NCBI RefSeq assembly: GCF_900156655.1
Contig: NZ_FTOG01000002.1
Span: 186,001-250,000, forward strand
Direction: 5' to 3'
DNA from: Rhodobacter aestuarii
GTDB taxonomy: Bacteria > Pseudomonadota > Alphaproteobacteria > Rhodobacterales > Rhodobacteraceae
Length of the DNA: 64,000 nucleotides
Positions 15,603-23,495 of this stretch are shown one piece after another (positions within the stretch are counted from its first letter, which is position 1; the number at the start of each line of letters is the position of its first letter). The notes beneath the pieces were generated by a model that did not search any database, was not told the DNA's origin, and saw nothing but the letters and a program-made list of their open reading frames with translations. The translations under genes were made by a program, and so were the position numbers.

Positions 15603-16762
15603 CCGTAGGCCTTTTGCACTTGGCGCGCGATGATCATGCGCTGAATCTGGTTGGTGCCCTCATAGATCTGGCTCAGCCGCACGTCACGGAAAAGCCGCTC
15701 TAGGCGATATTCGCGCGAGTAGCCGTTGCCGCCGTGAATTTGCAGCGCATTGGAAATATGCACCTGCGCCATATCGGTGGTGAAGAGCTTGGCATGCGCC
15801 GCCTCCATCGCGATCGGCTGGCCGATGTCATAAAGCTTGGCCGCATGGTGGATCAGCAGCCGGGCGGCGGCAATATCCTTCGACATATCGGCGATCATGA
15901 ATTGCACCGCTTGATGCTCAAAGATCGCCTTGCCGAACTGCTTGCGGTCTTGCGCATAGGCAAGCGCATCTTCCATCGCGGCTTGCGCCATGCCGAGCGC
16001 CATTGAAGACATCATCAGCCGCGAGAAGTTGAAATTCTCCATCGCCATTTTGAAGGCCCCGTGTTCCGGCCCAAGGCGGTTCGTTACCGGAACGCGCACC
16101 TCGTCAAAGATGACCATGCATTCGGCCAAGCCGTGCATCCCCATCAAATCCTCGGACTTCCCGCGGATCACACCGGGGCGGTTGGTTTCGACCATGATGC
16201 ACGAAATCCCGCGATGGCCTGCCTCCGGATCGGTCTTGGCAAAGACCAAGATCACATCGGCCACTTGGCCAAAGGTGACCCAAGCCTTGGTGCCTTTGAT
16301 GACATAGTCGTCGCCGTCGCGGCGCGCGGTGGTTTTCATCGCCGCAACATCCGAGCCGTAATCGGGTTCAGTGACGGCGGTGGCGGGAATCACGCTGCCA
16401 TCCAAAATGCCGGGAATCAGCGCGTGATGCACCGCGCTGCCGTGGTGGTGAAGAAAGAGCGCCGCCTCGACCGGAATCGCGAAGGCATTGCCGACCGAAC
16501 CGGAGCCCCGGGCAATCTCTTCCATGACGATGCAGGCGGCGACGGCATCAAGCCCCACACCGCCCGCTTCTTCCGCAAGCGCGACCCCGAAAAGCCCCTG
16601 TTCCGCAAGCGCTTCGTAGATCGCGCGGGGAAAAACGTCGTCTCGGTCGATGGCCGCCGCCGCCGGGGCGACCACGTCATCAGAGAGCCGCCGCGCGGTT
16701 TCGCGCACCATGCGCTGCTCCTCGGTGAAGAAGTGATCCAATGTGATCTCCATTTGGCTCAT
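15599..16762 (-). CDS. acyl-CoA dehydrogenase
   Basis: 387 residues, complete. FAD enzyme oxidising an acyl-CoA to the 2-enoyl-CoA. AVTEPDYGSDVAAMKTTA and KAWVTFGQVADV are the flavin-contacting loops, RKQFGKAIFEHQAVQFMIADM the dimer helix. The catalytic base is the normal Glu368 (IYEGTNQIQ), unlike the paralogue at 4658. The ribosome site is weak. Co-transcribed with MaoC and GntR downstream and the tautomerase upstream. Confidence 0.93.
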   Translation of the reverse strand: MSQMEITLDHFFTEEQRMVRETARRLSDDVVAPAAAAIDRDDVFPRAIYEALAEQGLFGVALAEEAGGVGLDAVAACIVMEEIARGSGSVGNAFAIPVEAALFLHHHGSAVHHALIPGILDGSVIPATAVTEPDYGSDVAAMKTTARRDGDDYVIKGTKAWVTFGQVADVILVFAKTDPEAGHRGISCIMVETNRPGVIRGKSEDLMGMHGLAECMVIFDEVRVPVTNRLGPEHGAFKMAMENFNFSRLMMSSMALGMAQAAMEDALAYAQDRKQFGKAIFEHQAVQFMIADMSKDIAAARLLIHHAAKLYDIGQPIAMEAAHAKLFTTDMAQVHISNALQIHGGNGYSREYRLERLFRDVRLSQIYEGTNQIQRMIIARQVQKAYG

Positions 16763-16807
16763 TTTGGTATTATCCGATCAACTTCTACACACGGCTTCGC
16801 AAACGGG

Positions 16808-17173
16808 TCAAGCCGAGGCAGTCCCGCCGTGGAACGCGTCGGACGGGTCGCGGTCGATGAAGTAGACAATCACGTCCTTCGGGGCGGCCCCATAGGCCGC
16901 AACAAGCGCCTCTGTCAGGGCTGTTGCAGCTTTTTGCTTCAATACCTGCGGTCGTGGAAAGGCGTGGACTTTTACGAATACGCGGAATTTTTCAGCATTT
17001 TTGCCATGTTTTCCAGCATGACCATAGGAATAGTCAGGTAGGCAAAAATAATAGCAGGTCACGATTTCGGGCTTGATCTCGTAAGCGCCGCAGAGCGCTT
17101 CGGTCATGCTGCGGGTCGCAACCTCCCGTTTTTCTTCGTCTGATACGCAGTCGATGACTTCGATGAAGGGCAT
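16808..17173 (-). CDS. tandem 4-oxalocrotonate tautomerase-like protein
   Basis: 121 residues made of two beta-alpha-beta halves: 1-60 (MPFIEVIDCVSDEEKREVATRSM then TCYYFCLPDY) and 65-121 (FRVFVKVHAFP, QKAATALTEALVAAYGAAPKDVIVYFIDRD). Pro follows the initiator Met, so removal of Met would free the catalytic Pro1 used by the tautomerase superfamily for keto-enol shifts, dehalogenation or decarboxylation. Fused double-length tautomerases are less common than the 60-residue type. First gene of the minus operon (AAAGGAC upstream), divergent from the DapA-like gene. Confidence 0.75.
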   Translation of the reverse strand: MPFIEVIDCVSDEEKREVATRSMTEALCGAYEIKPEIVTCYYFCLPDYSYGHAGKHGKNAEKFRVFVKVHAFPRPQVLKQKAATALTEALVAAYGAAPKDVIVYFIDRDPSDAFHGGTASA

Positions 17174-17237
17174 ATGCTGGGTCCTTTCGCTTTGGGCAGG
17201 GCTTTGCCTGCTGGCGCCGTTCGAGTTGACTCATAAT

Positions 17238-17276
17238 CTGATCTCAAAAATTCTCAATACAACGAATTTGGATCAG
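17238..17276. promoter_or_regulatory. large palindrome in the divergent promoter, candidate GntR operator
   Basis: Nested inverted repeats: outer CTGATC (17238-17243) with GATCAG (17271-17276), inner AAATTC (17248-17253) with GAATTT (17264-17269). It lies in the 105-bp gap between the tautomerase operon and the lyase/TRAP operon and ends 2 nt before the ATG at 17279. Binding would block both directions. The GATCAG-side half shares 10 bp with the repeat at 9864-9885. Confidence 0.6.
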
Positions 17277-17278
17277 AG

Positions 17279-18172
17279 ATGAGCGCAACAGCCATGACCT
17301 TCCGCGGCAGCTACACAGTCTGCATCACCCCCTTTGACGCCGAGGGCGGCGTCGACCTTCCTACCCTGCGCGACTATGTCGATTGGCAGATTGACGAGGG
17401 CGTCCACGGGCTCATTCCGCTGGGCTCCACAGGCGAATTCCTCTCGCTGAGCCGCGAAGAACGCGCCGCCGTGGCCGAGACGGTGATCACCCAAGCCGCA
17501 GGCCGGGTTCCGGTGTTGATCGGCACCGCCGCAGAATGGACCGACGAGGCGATCGCCATCAGCCGGGAAGCCGAAGCGCTTGGCGCCGATGGCGTGATGC
17601 TGGTGCCGCCCTATTATTCCTCGCCGACCGATGCGGAACTCATCGTGCACTTTACCCGCGTGGCCGAGGCGCTCTCGATCCCGGTGATGCTCTACAACAA
17701 CCCCTTCACCGCCAATGTCGACCTTTCGGCAGCGCTGGTGGGCCGGTTGTCGGAGGTCGACAACATCTCCTACATCAAGGACACGTCAAAGAACGTCCAT
17801 CGCGTCACCGAGCTGCTTGAGGCCTGCCAAGGCCGGATGACCGTCTTTGCCGGTTACTACCCGTGGGAAAGCTATCTGGCGGGGGCCGAGGGCTATAGCT
17901 CGGTGATGTCCAATATCATGCCGAAGCTTTCGGCCCAGACCTTTGATCGCACGGTGGACGGCTCAAACGAGGGCCGCGCGCTTTACATAAAGAGCCTGCC
18001 GCTTATCAACGCCTTGGCCGGTGATCTTTATGTCTCTGCGACGAAGGCCGCGATGGCGATGATCGGTCGCCCCGTTGGCGCGCCGCGCCCGCCGCGCCTG
18101 CCGCTGCCGGCGGCCAAGGCGGCTGAACTCCAAACCATTCTCAAGTATCTCGGGCTGCCAGTGGAAGCCTGA
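17279..18172 (+). CDS. DapA-superfamily lyase with canonical active site
   Basis: 297 residues, TIM barrel. Unlike the pair at 6652 and 7581 it has standard motifs: GSTGE (49-53), YNNP (139-142) and Schiff-base Lys167 in YIKDTSKN. Proteins of this type act as aldolases or dehydratases on 2-oxo acids (DapA, KDG aldolase, oxo-glutarate-forming enzymes). First gene of the operon lyase, dctP, dctQ, dctM, DUF3830, acyl-CoA ligase, hence a catabolic enzyme rather than DapA. ATG 17279 directly follows the operator palindrome and lacks a clear ribosome site; ATG 17294 is an alternative start. Confidence 0.9.
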   Translation: MSATAMTFRGSYTVCITPFDAEGGVDLPTLRDYVDWQIDEGVHGLIPLGSTGEFLSLSREERAAVAETVITQAAGRVPVLIGTAAEWTDEAIAISREAEALGADGVMLVPPYYSSPTDAELIVHFTRVAEALSIPVMLYNNPFTANVDLSAALVGRLSEVDNISYIKDTSKNVHRVTELLEACQGRMTVFAGYYPWESYLAGAEGYSSVMSNIMPKLSAQTFDRTVDGSNEGRALYIKSLPLINALAGDLYVSATKAAMAMIGRPVGAPRPPRLPLPAAKAAELQTILKYLGLPVEA

Positions 18173-18176
18173 AACC

Positions 18177-18191
18177 GGCCCGCGCCGGGCC
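18177..18191 (+). other. short intercistronic stem-loop before the second dctP
   Basis: GGCCC (18177-18181) pairs with GGGCC (18187-18191) around 5 nt. It lies in the 59-nt gap between the lyase and dctP genes and may protect or separate transcript segments. Confidence 0.3.
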
Positions 18192-18231
18192 ATCTCTCTC
18201 CTCCCCACAACAGAGCCAACAGGAACGCTAG

Positions 18232-19209
18232 ATGAAATTCACCAAATTTGCCCTCCCCCTCGCCCTTGGCGCGGCCCTCTTTGCGCCGCAGGCCTATGCG
18301 CAAGAGATCACGCTCAAAGCCAGCCACAACGCCAATGCCGAGGAGCCCTATGGCGTTGGTATGCGCAAGATGGCCGAGATCCTCGAAGAGCAAACCGGCG
18401 GCAAAGCCACCATCGAGGTCTATGACAACGCCACGCTTGGCGACGAAATGGAGAGCATCCAAGGCACCCAGATGGGCACCGTGGATATCGCGGTCACGGC
18501 AAACTCGACGCTGGCGAACTTCGTGCCGGATCTGTCGGTCTTCTCGCTGCCCTTCCTCTTCGACGGGGCCGAGCAGATGGACCGCGCGCTGAGCGACCCG
18601 GCGGTTCTGGCCGAGATCGAAACCGCGCTGGATGCGAAAGGCTTCCACCTGCTCGCGGTCTTTTCGGCGGGCACGCGCCACATCATGACGAAAAAGCCGA
18701 TCAACGGGCTGGAAGATATGGCGGGGCTGAAAATCCGCACCATGCAAACCCCGGCGCATGTCGATACGTTCAACGCCTTCGGCGCCAATGCGACCCCGAT
18801 CGCCTATGCCGAGCTTTACGGCGCGCTGGAAACCGGCGTGGTGGATGGCGCAGAAGCCGCCAACACCAACTTCTACGCCAAAAAGTTCTATGAAGTCGCC
18901 CCCGACTGGGCGGTGCTTGGCTGGCTCGAACTGGTGGCTCCGGTGGTCATGGGCAAAGCCGCCTATGAAGCGCTCCCCGATGACGTGAAAGTCGCGCTCG
19001 ACCAAGCCGGGCTTGAAGCAGGCAAAGCCGAACGTGCAGCCTATCTGGCCTCCGACAATGCGCGTTTTGCCGATCTTGAGGCGGTTGGCGTGACGATCAC
19101 CCATCCGGATGCCGCTCCCTTCCGCGAGGCCGCCGCCGCCGTGCAGCAAAAATACCTCGAAACGGATACCCAAAAGGCAATCTTCGACCTGCTGAAAGCG
19201 GTCGAGTAA
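18232..19209 (+). CDS. TRAP transporter periplasmic binding protein (DctP type)
   Basis: 325 residues. Signal peptide of 23 residues ending QAYA before QEITLK. DctP fold: NATLGDEMESIQGTQMGTVD region, GLKIRTMQTP with the carboxylate-binding Arg, ETGVVDGAEAA. It resembles the first DctP (12012) in layout but differs along the length, so the two systems probably take related but not identical acids. Followed by a strong stem-loop (19231-19259) and then the permease genes, an order that lets the binding protein be made in excess. Confidence 0.93.
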   Translation: MKFTKFALPLALGAALFAPQAYAQEITLKASHNANAEEPYGVGMRKMAEILEEQTGGKATIEVYDNATLGDEMESIQGTQMGTVDIAVTANSTLANFVPDLSVFSLPFLFDGAEQMDRALSDPAVLAEIETALDAKGFHLLAVFSAGTRHIMTKKPINGLEDMAGLKIRTMQTPAHVDTFNAFGANATPIAYAELYGALETGVVDGAEAANTNFYAKKFYEVAPDWAVLGWLELVAPVVMGKAAYEALPDDVKVALDQAGLEAGKAERAAYLASDNARFADLEAVGVTITHPDAAPFREAAAAVQQKYLETDTQKAIFDLLKAVE

Positions 19210-19230
19210 TCTCTCACCCTATCCGATCTG

Positions 19231-19267
19231 CCCGGCCACGCCCCCCTCACGTGGCCGGGTTCTTCTC
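19231..19267 (+). terminator. intrinsic terminator/attenuator between dctP and dctQ
   Basis: CCCGGCCACG (19231-19240) pairs perfectly with CGTGGCCGGG (19250-19259), followed by TTCTTCT. With permease genes starting 30 nt later on the same strand, it is likely a partial terminator that keeps binding-protein mRNA in excess. Confidence 0.7.
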
Positions 19268-19288
19268 CCTCCCTGTCCGAGCTTGCGA

Positions 19289-19804
19289 ATGGTCCGCCTT
19301 CTGGAACTCCTCTGCCTGCTGCTGCGCCGCGTCATATCGGGCGTGGTCATCTTGCTGTTTGCAGTGATGATGACTTCTGTCCTCGTGCAGGTCGCTGGTC
19401 GCTACATCTTTAACTTTTCCATCGCGCAGGCCTCCGAGATCGCGACCTTTTCGCAGATTTGGCTGGTTTTGCTTGGCGCAGGCATCGCGGTCTCGCGCAG
19501 TCAGCATGTCGCCATTGATGTGGTGCCCGCGATGTTGCCTCGCGCGCAGGCGCGCCTCGCGCTTTTGGCCATTTCTGGCATCTCCATCGCGTTTCTGGCC
19601 GTGCTTGCCTATGGCAGCCTGCCGCTGATCAAGATGGGCGCGTTTCAGACTTCGCCGACTTTGCGTATCCCAATGAAATACATGTATTTCTGCTTGCCTG
19701 CTGGGGCCGCCTATATGGCGCTCGAAATGGTGCTTGCCGTGATCCAGCGCTGGCACGACCCCTTCCCCAGCGAACAAGTTGACCCGCATGAGGAGGCCAT
19801 CTGA
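19289..19804 (+). CDS. TRAP transporter small permease (DctQ type)
   Basis: 171 residues with four membrane helices (about 10-32, 45-65, 82-105, 130-150). FNFSIAQASEIATFSQIWLVLLGAGIA in two blocks and SRSQHVAIDV are the DctQ signatures. Starts either at ATG 19289 or TTG 19283; no good ribosome site precedes either, so expression may depend on partial read-through of the upstream stem-loop. Works with the DctM encoded 1 nt downstream. Confidence 0.87.
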   Translation: MVRLLELLCLLLRRVISGVVILLFAVMMTSVLVQVAGRYIFNFSIAQASEIATFSQIWLVLLGAGIAVSRSQHVAIDVVPAMLPRAQARLALLAISGISIAFLAVLAYGSLPLIKMGAFQTSPTLRIPMKYMYFCLPAGAAYMALEMVLAVIQRWHDPFPSEQVDPHEEAI

Positions 19805-19805
19805 C

Positions 19806-21092
19806 ATGCTGGTTATTGCTTTCGCTTTCATCATCTTGCTGACGCTGGGCGTTCCGGTGGTCTTCGTCCTTGGCGTTTCGGCGGTGACCGCGCTGGTCAC
19901 CACGACCGATGTGCCGGTCGCGATTGTCAGCCAGCGCGTCTTTGCCGGGCTGAACTCCTTCACCCTCGCCGCGATCCCGTTTTTCGTCTTTGCGGGCGTG
20001 ATCATGGATGCGGGCGGCATCTCCAAGCGGATCGTCGAATTCGCCTCAGCGCTGATCGGCTGGGTTGTTGGTAGCCTGTATCAAGTCTGTTGCGTGGCGG
20101 CGGCGGGGCTTGCGGCAATCTCGGGCTCGGGCTCTGCGGACACCGCGGCGATTTCCGCCATCATGCAACCCCAGCTACGCCGAAAGGGGTATGACGTGGA
20201 ATTTGGCGCCGCGCTGATCGCCTGCGCGGGCTCTATTGCACAGGTCATCCCGCCAAGCCTGACCATGGTCGTTTTGGCCGTGATCTCCAACGTCTCCATC
20301 GGAGCGCTCTTCATTTCCGGCGTCCTGCCGGGCCTTATGTGCATCTTGATGCTGATGGGCGTCGCCTATTGGCGCGCCAGCAAGGGCGGCCATGTCTACC
20401 GCGAAACCGAGCCTTTCTCAATTTCCCGCCTCGGGAGCACCGGATGGGCCGCGCTGCCCGCTGCGGGGATGCCGTTCCTTATTCTTGGCGGCATTCTAGG
20501 GGGTGTCTTCACGCCGACCGAAGCGGCCGCCGTCTCCGGCTTTTACGGCCTTCTCGTCGGTCTGTTTGTGTATGGCGAACTCAAACTCTCTGACTTGCCG
20601 CAACTTGTGCTGCGCACGGTCTCGCTTTCCTCGGCGGTGATGTTGATCATTGGCACCGCCAGCGTTTTTGCCTGGCTCATTGCCAATGCCAATGTGCCGC
20701 AAATGCTGGGTGAATGGATCGCTGCCGTCTCCACAAACAAGTTCGTGTTCCTGATCATCGCCAACTTGCTCTTCCTGTTCGTTGGCATGTTCCTAGAGAC
20801 CATCGCCGCGATTCTGATCATCGTGCCGGTGCTCTCGCCGATTGCCGCGCAGATGGGGGTGGACCCGATCCACTTCTCTTTGCTGGTGATCGTCAATTGC
20901 GCCATCGGCACGGTGACGCCGCCCTATGGCGTTTCGCTTTTCGTCGCTTCCAGCGTTGCCAACCGTTCCGTCATGCAGGTGTCGCGCCGTCTCGGCCTAC
21001 CGCTGGCGGGGCTGTTCCTGATGCTGATTGCGGTGACCTTCATTCCCGATTTGTCGCTGTTCTTGCCGCGCCTTTTCGGGCTCATCGACTAA
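19806..21092 (+). CDS. TRAP transporter large permease (DctM type)
   Basis: 428 residues, about twelve membrane helices. GSGSADTAAISAIMQPQ, VIPPSLTMVVLAVI, FTPTEAAAVSGFYG and GTVTPPYGVSLFVAS are the family blocks. ATG 19806 is preceded by GAGGAGG, which decides it over an in-frame TTG at 19779. Second complete TRAP system of the locus with the DctP at 18232 and DctQ at 19289. Confidence 0.95.
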   Translation: MLVIAFAFIILLTLGVPVVFVLGVSAVTALVTTTDVPVAIVSQRVFAGLNSFTLAAIPFFVFAGVIMDAGGISKRIVEFASALIGWVVGSLYQVCCVAAAGLAAISGSGSADTAAISAIMQPQLRRKGYDVEFGAALIACAGSIAQVIPPSLTMVVLAVISNVSIGALFISGVLPGLMCILMLMGVAYWRASKGGHVYRETEPFSISRLGSTGWAALPAAGMPFLILGGILGGVFTPTEAAAVSGFYGLLVGLFVYGELKLSDLPQLVLRTVSLSSAVMLIIGTASVFAWLIANANVPQMLGEWIAAVSTNKFVFLIIANLLFLFVGMFLETIAAILIIVPVLSPIAAQMGVDPIHFSLLVIVNCAIGTVTPPYGVSLFVASSVANRSVMQVSRRLGLPLAGLFLMLIAVTFIPDLSLFLPRLFGLID

Positions 21093-21111
21093 AACTTCAA
21101 AGGCAAAGCCC

Positions 21112-21525
21112 ATGACCAAACTCAAAGTGACAATCTCCGGCATCGAATTCGACGCGCGTTTCGAAGAAGAGGCCGCCCCCAAAACCGTCGCCGCTTTCCG
21201 CGCCCAACTGCCCTACAAAAGCCAAGTGGTGCATGTGCGCTGGAGTGGCGAAGGCGTCTGGATTCCGCTCGGCGAGACCGATTTCGGCGTCGATTATGAA
21301 AACCACACCAGCTTCCCCGCCCCCGGCCAATTTGTCCTTTATCCCGGTGGCATCTCAGAGACTGAAATCCTGCTTGCCTATGGCGGGGTGCATTTCAAAT
21401 CGAAGATGGGGCAACTGGCGGGCAACCACTTCATCACGCTGACCTCTAATCTGGACAAGCTTGCCGAAATCGGGCCAAAGGTCCTGTGGGAAGGCGCGCA
21501 AGAAATCCTCTTTGAGGAAGTCTGA
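21112..21525 (+). CDS. DUF3830-family protein (cyclophilin-like fold)
   Basis: 137 residues, soluble. KLKVTISGIEFDARFEEEAAPKTVAAF at the start and VVHVRWSGEGVWIPLGE, YPGGISETEILLAYG and FKSKMGQLAGNHF later match the DUF3830 family as I know it, a beta-barrel related to cyclophilins and to parts of amide-cleaving enzymes. Function is not established for the family. It sits between the TRAP permease and an acyl-CoA ligase, with DUF3830 genes typically found beside amidohydrolases, so a hydrolase-like or substrate-binding role in the same pathway is plausible. Confidence 0.8.
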   Translation: MTKLKVTISGIEFDARFEEEAAPKTVAAFRAQLPYKSQVVHVRWSGEGVWIPLGETDFGVDYENHTSFPAPGQFVLYPGGISETEILLAYGGVHFKSKMGQLAGNHFITLTSNLDKLAEIGPKVLWEGAQEILFEEV

Positions 21526-21552
21526 GCCGCTACTGAACGCCGGAGCCATCCA

Positions 21553-23046
21553 TTGACCCAAGATCCGATCAGTTACGGTGCACGGCTGCGCCAGTTGGCC
21601 GCCGAGCGCGGCACCGCAGAGGCCGTGCGCTTCCTGCCCGCTCGCGGCGAGGAGCAGAGCCTAAGCTGGGCGGAGCTTGACGCAATGACTAACCGTTTCG
21701 CCCGCGCGCTGGCGGCGCGCGGGGTGGCGCAAGGGGCTATTGTTGGCTTCGCGCTGCCCAACATTCCGGCGCATCTGGCCTTGGCGCTGGCGATCTGGCG
21801 CGTGGGCGCCACCACGATGGTGCTCGACCCCGGCATTCATCCCGAGACCGCCCAAGCCATGAAGGCGCGCAGCGGCGCGGCACTCGTGATTGGGCGGGAG
21901 GCAGGGCAAGGCGATATCACCCTCGCGGAGTTCATCGCCTTGGCCGATGGCCTTCCGCGCACGCCTGTGGAAGACCAGATTTCGGTTCCGGGTAAAATCG
22001 TACTTTCGGGCGGCTCGACCGGCCTGCCCAAGATGATGTGCGACACCCGCCCCTTCGCGCGCATCCCCGGCCAAAGTTGGGGTCGCGTGGCACCAAGCCT
22101 TGGCTTTCGGTGTGAGCAAACCCAACTCGTTTGTGCCGCGATGTCCCACAACGCGCCGTTCACTTGGGCGCACAATGGCCTTTTCGAAGGGAACCGCTTG
22201 GTGCTGCTGGAGCACTTTGATGCGGTGGCAGTGTTGCAGGCCATTGACCGTTTCGAGATTGGCTTTGCGATGGTCGTGCCGACAATGATGGTCCGGATGA
22301 TCGACCACTTCGAAGAAAGCGGGGCAACGCTCGAAAGCTTGCATGCGCTTTATCACACCGGCGCCCCCTGCGCGCGCTGGCTCAAACAGGCTTGGATTGA
22401 TCGGCTTGGCCCAGAGCGGGTGACAGAGATGTATGGCTCGGGCGAAAACACCGGCCAGACAGTGATTTCGGGAGCCGAATGGCTACGCCATCCCGGTTCG
22501 GTCGGTTGCGGATTTGAGACCGAAATTCGCATCTATGGCGAGGCAGGCGAGATCCTCCCCCCCGGCGAGGTGGGTGAGATTTTCATGCGGCCTGACGATC
22601 CCGATGGGCGCAGCAATTACTTTGGCCCCGACGCGCCCCAACCACGCCGCGATGGGGATGGGTTCCAAAGCATCGGCGATCTGGGTTGGCTGGACGCGGA
22701 AGGGTATCTCTACCTCAGCGGGCGGCGCGACGATGTGATCAACACCGGTGGCGTCAAAGTTCACCCCGAAACGATCGAGGCGGTGCTTTTGACCCATCCG
22801 CAAATCGCCGACGCGGTGTCCTTCGGGATTGAGGACCGCGAATGGGGCCAGAAGGTCGTCGCCGTCTTGGTTGCAAAACCCGGCGCGTGCCCCTCTGTCG
22901 ACGCCCTGCATGATTTTTGCGCGGAGCATCTCAGCCGGGCAGAGACGCCAAAGGTTTTTCGTCTGTGCGAGGCATTGCCGCGCGACGGCTTTGGAAAAAT
23001 CCGCCGCCGGATGCTGGCCGTAAAACTCGCGCAAGAAGAGATTTGA
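21553..23046 (+). CDS. AMP-forming acyl-CoA synthetase/ligase
   Basis: 497 residues, ANL superfamily. Activates a carboxylic acid with ATP and CoA. The nucleotide loop reads LSGGSTGLPKM instead of the common TSGTTGxPK; TEMYGSGEN is the A5-like motif, GDLGWLDAEGYLYLSGRRDD the A7/A8 hinge, and GKIRRR near the C-terminus carries the adenylation lysine. Starts with TTG 21553 after GGAG (21542-21545); no upstream ATG fits. Last gene of the second TRAP operon, so it may activate the imported acid. The substrate-pocket residues do not let me name it. Confidence 0.9.
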   Translation: MTQDPISYGARLRQLAAERGTAEAVRFLPARGEEQSLSWAELDAMTNRFARALAARGVAQGAIVGFALPNIPAHLALALAIWRVGATTMVLDPGIHPETAQAMKARSGAALVIGREAGQGDITLAEFIALADGLPRTPVEDQISVPGKIVLSGGSTGLPKMMCDTRPFARIPGQSWGRVAPSLGFRCEQTQLVCAAMSHNAPFTWAHNGLFEGNRLVLLEHFDAVAVLQAIDRFEIGFAMVVPTMMVRMIDHFEESGATLESLHALYHTGAPCARWLKQAWIDRLGPERVTEMYGSGENTGQTVISGAEWLRHPGSVGCGFETEIRIYGEAGEILPPGEVGEIFMRPDDPDGRSNYFGPDAPQPRRDGDGFQSIGDLGWLDAEGYLYLSGRRDDVINTGGVKVHPETIEAVLLTHPQIADAVSFGIEDREWGQKVVAVLVAKPGACPSVDALHDFCAEHLSRAETPKVFRLCEALPRDGFGKIRRRMLAVKLAQEEI

Positions 23047-23170
23047 TTCCCCGCAGGCAAACACAATAGGCCGGGCGAAGGGGCTCGCCCCACGCTCCTG
23101 CGCGATAAAACCTTGGCTTCACGCGCCCCGTCCCGCCCAAACTGATGCAGATCAAGGCAAGCGCCCCCGC

Positions 23171-23190
23171 TTATGCGCAAATGCGCATAA
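23171..23190. promoter_or_regulatory. perfect palindromic operator of the ArsR-type regulator
   Basis: TTATGCGC-AAAT-GCGCATAA, 8-bp arms and 4-nt spacer, ending at the base before the GGAGG ribosome site (23191-23195) of the ArsR gene. Position and symmetry fit self-repression by an ArsR dimer, blocking transcription or early elongation. Confidence 0.7.
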
Positions 23191-23204
23191 GGAGGCACGC
23201 ACCG

Positions 23205-23495
23205 ATGATCCTGATCACCCTCTCTGCGCTTGCCGAGCCCACCCGGCTGCAAGCGATGCAATTGCTCTCTGATGGCTCGGAACATTGCGTCTGTGAATTG
23301 ATGCGCAAGCTTGGGGCAACGCAAAGCCGGATGTCGCGGCATATGCAGGTGCTCAAGCAAGCTGGGCTTGTGGTGGATCGGCGCGATGCGCAATGGGTGC
23401 GCTATTCGATGAACCCCGCGATGCCACCCGAAATCGCGCGTGTTCTCGCCGCTGTGGTCGAGGCCGCGCCACGCATGCGGGAGGTTGCCGCATGA
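23205..23495 (+). CDS. ArsR-family transcriptional repressor
   Basis: 96 residues, one winged helix-turn-helix. ALAEPTRLQAMQLLSDGSEHCVCELM holds the Cys28-x-Cys30 pair (in the HCVCEL segment) typical of metalloid-sensing ArsR proteins; GATQSRMSRHMQVLKQAGLV is the recognition helix. Metal or metalloid binding to the cysteines should release it from the palindrome at 23171-23190. ATG 23205 with GGAGG 9 nt upstream is preferred to an earlier in-frame ATG at 23145, which would put the operator inside the gene. ATGA overlap with the permease gene. Confidence 0.9.
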   Translation: MILITLSALAEPTRLQAMQLLSDGSEHCVCELMRKLGATQSRMSRHMQVLKQAGLVVDRRDAQWVRYSMNPAMPPEIARVLAAVVEAAPRMREVAA

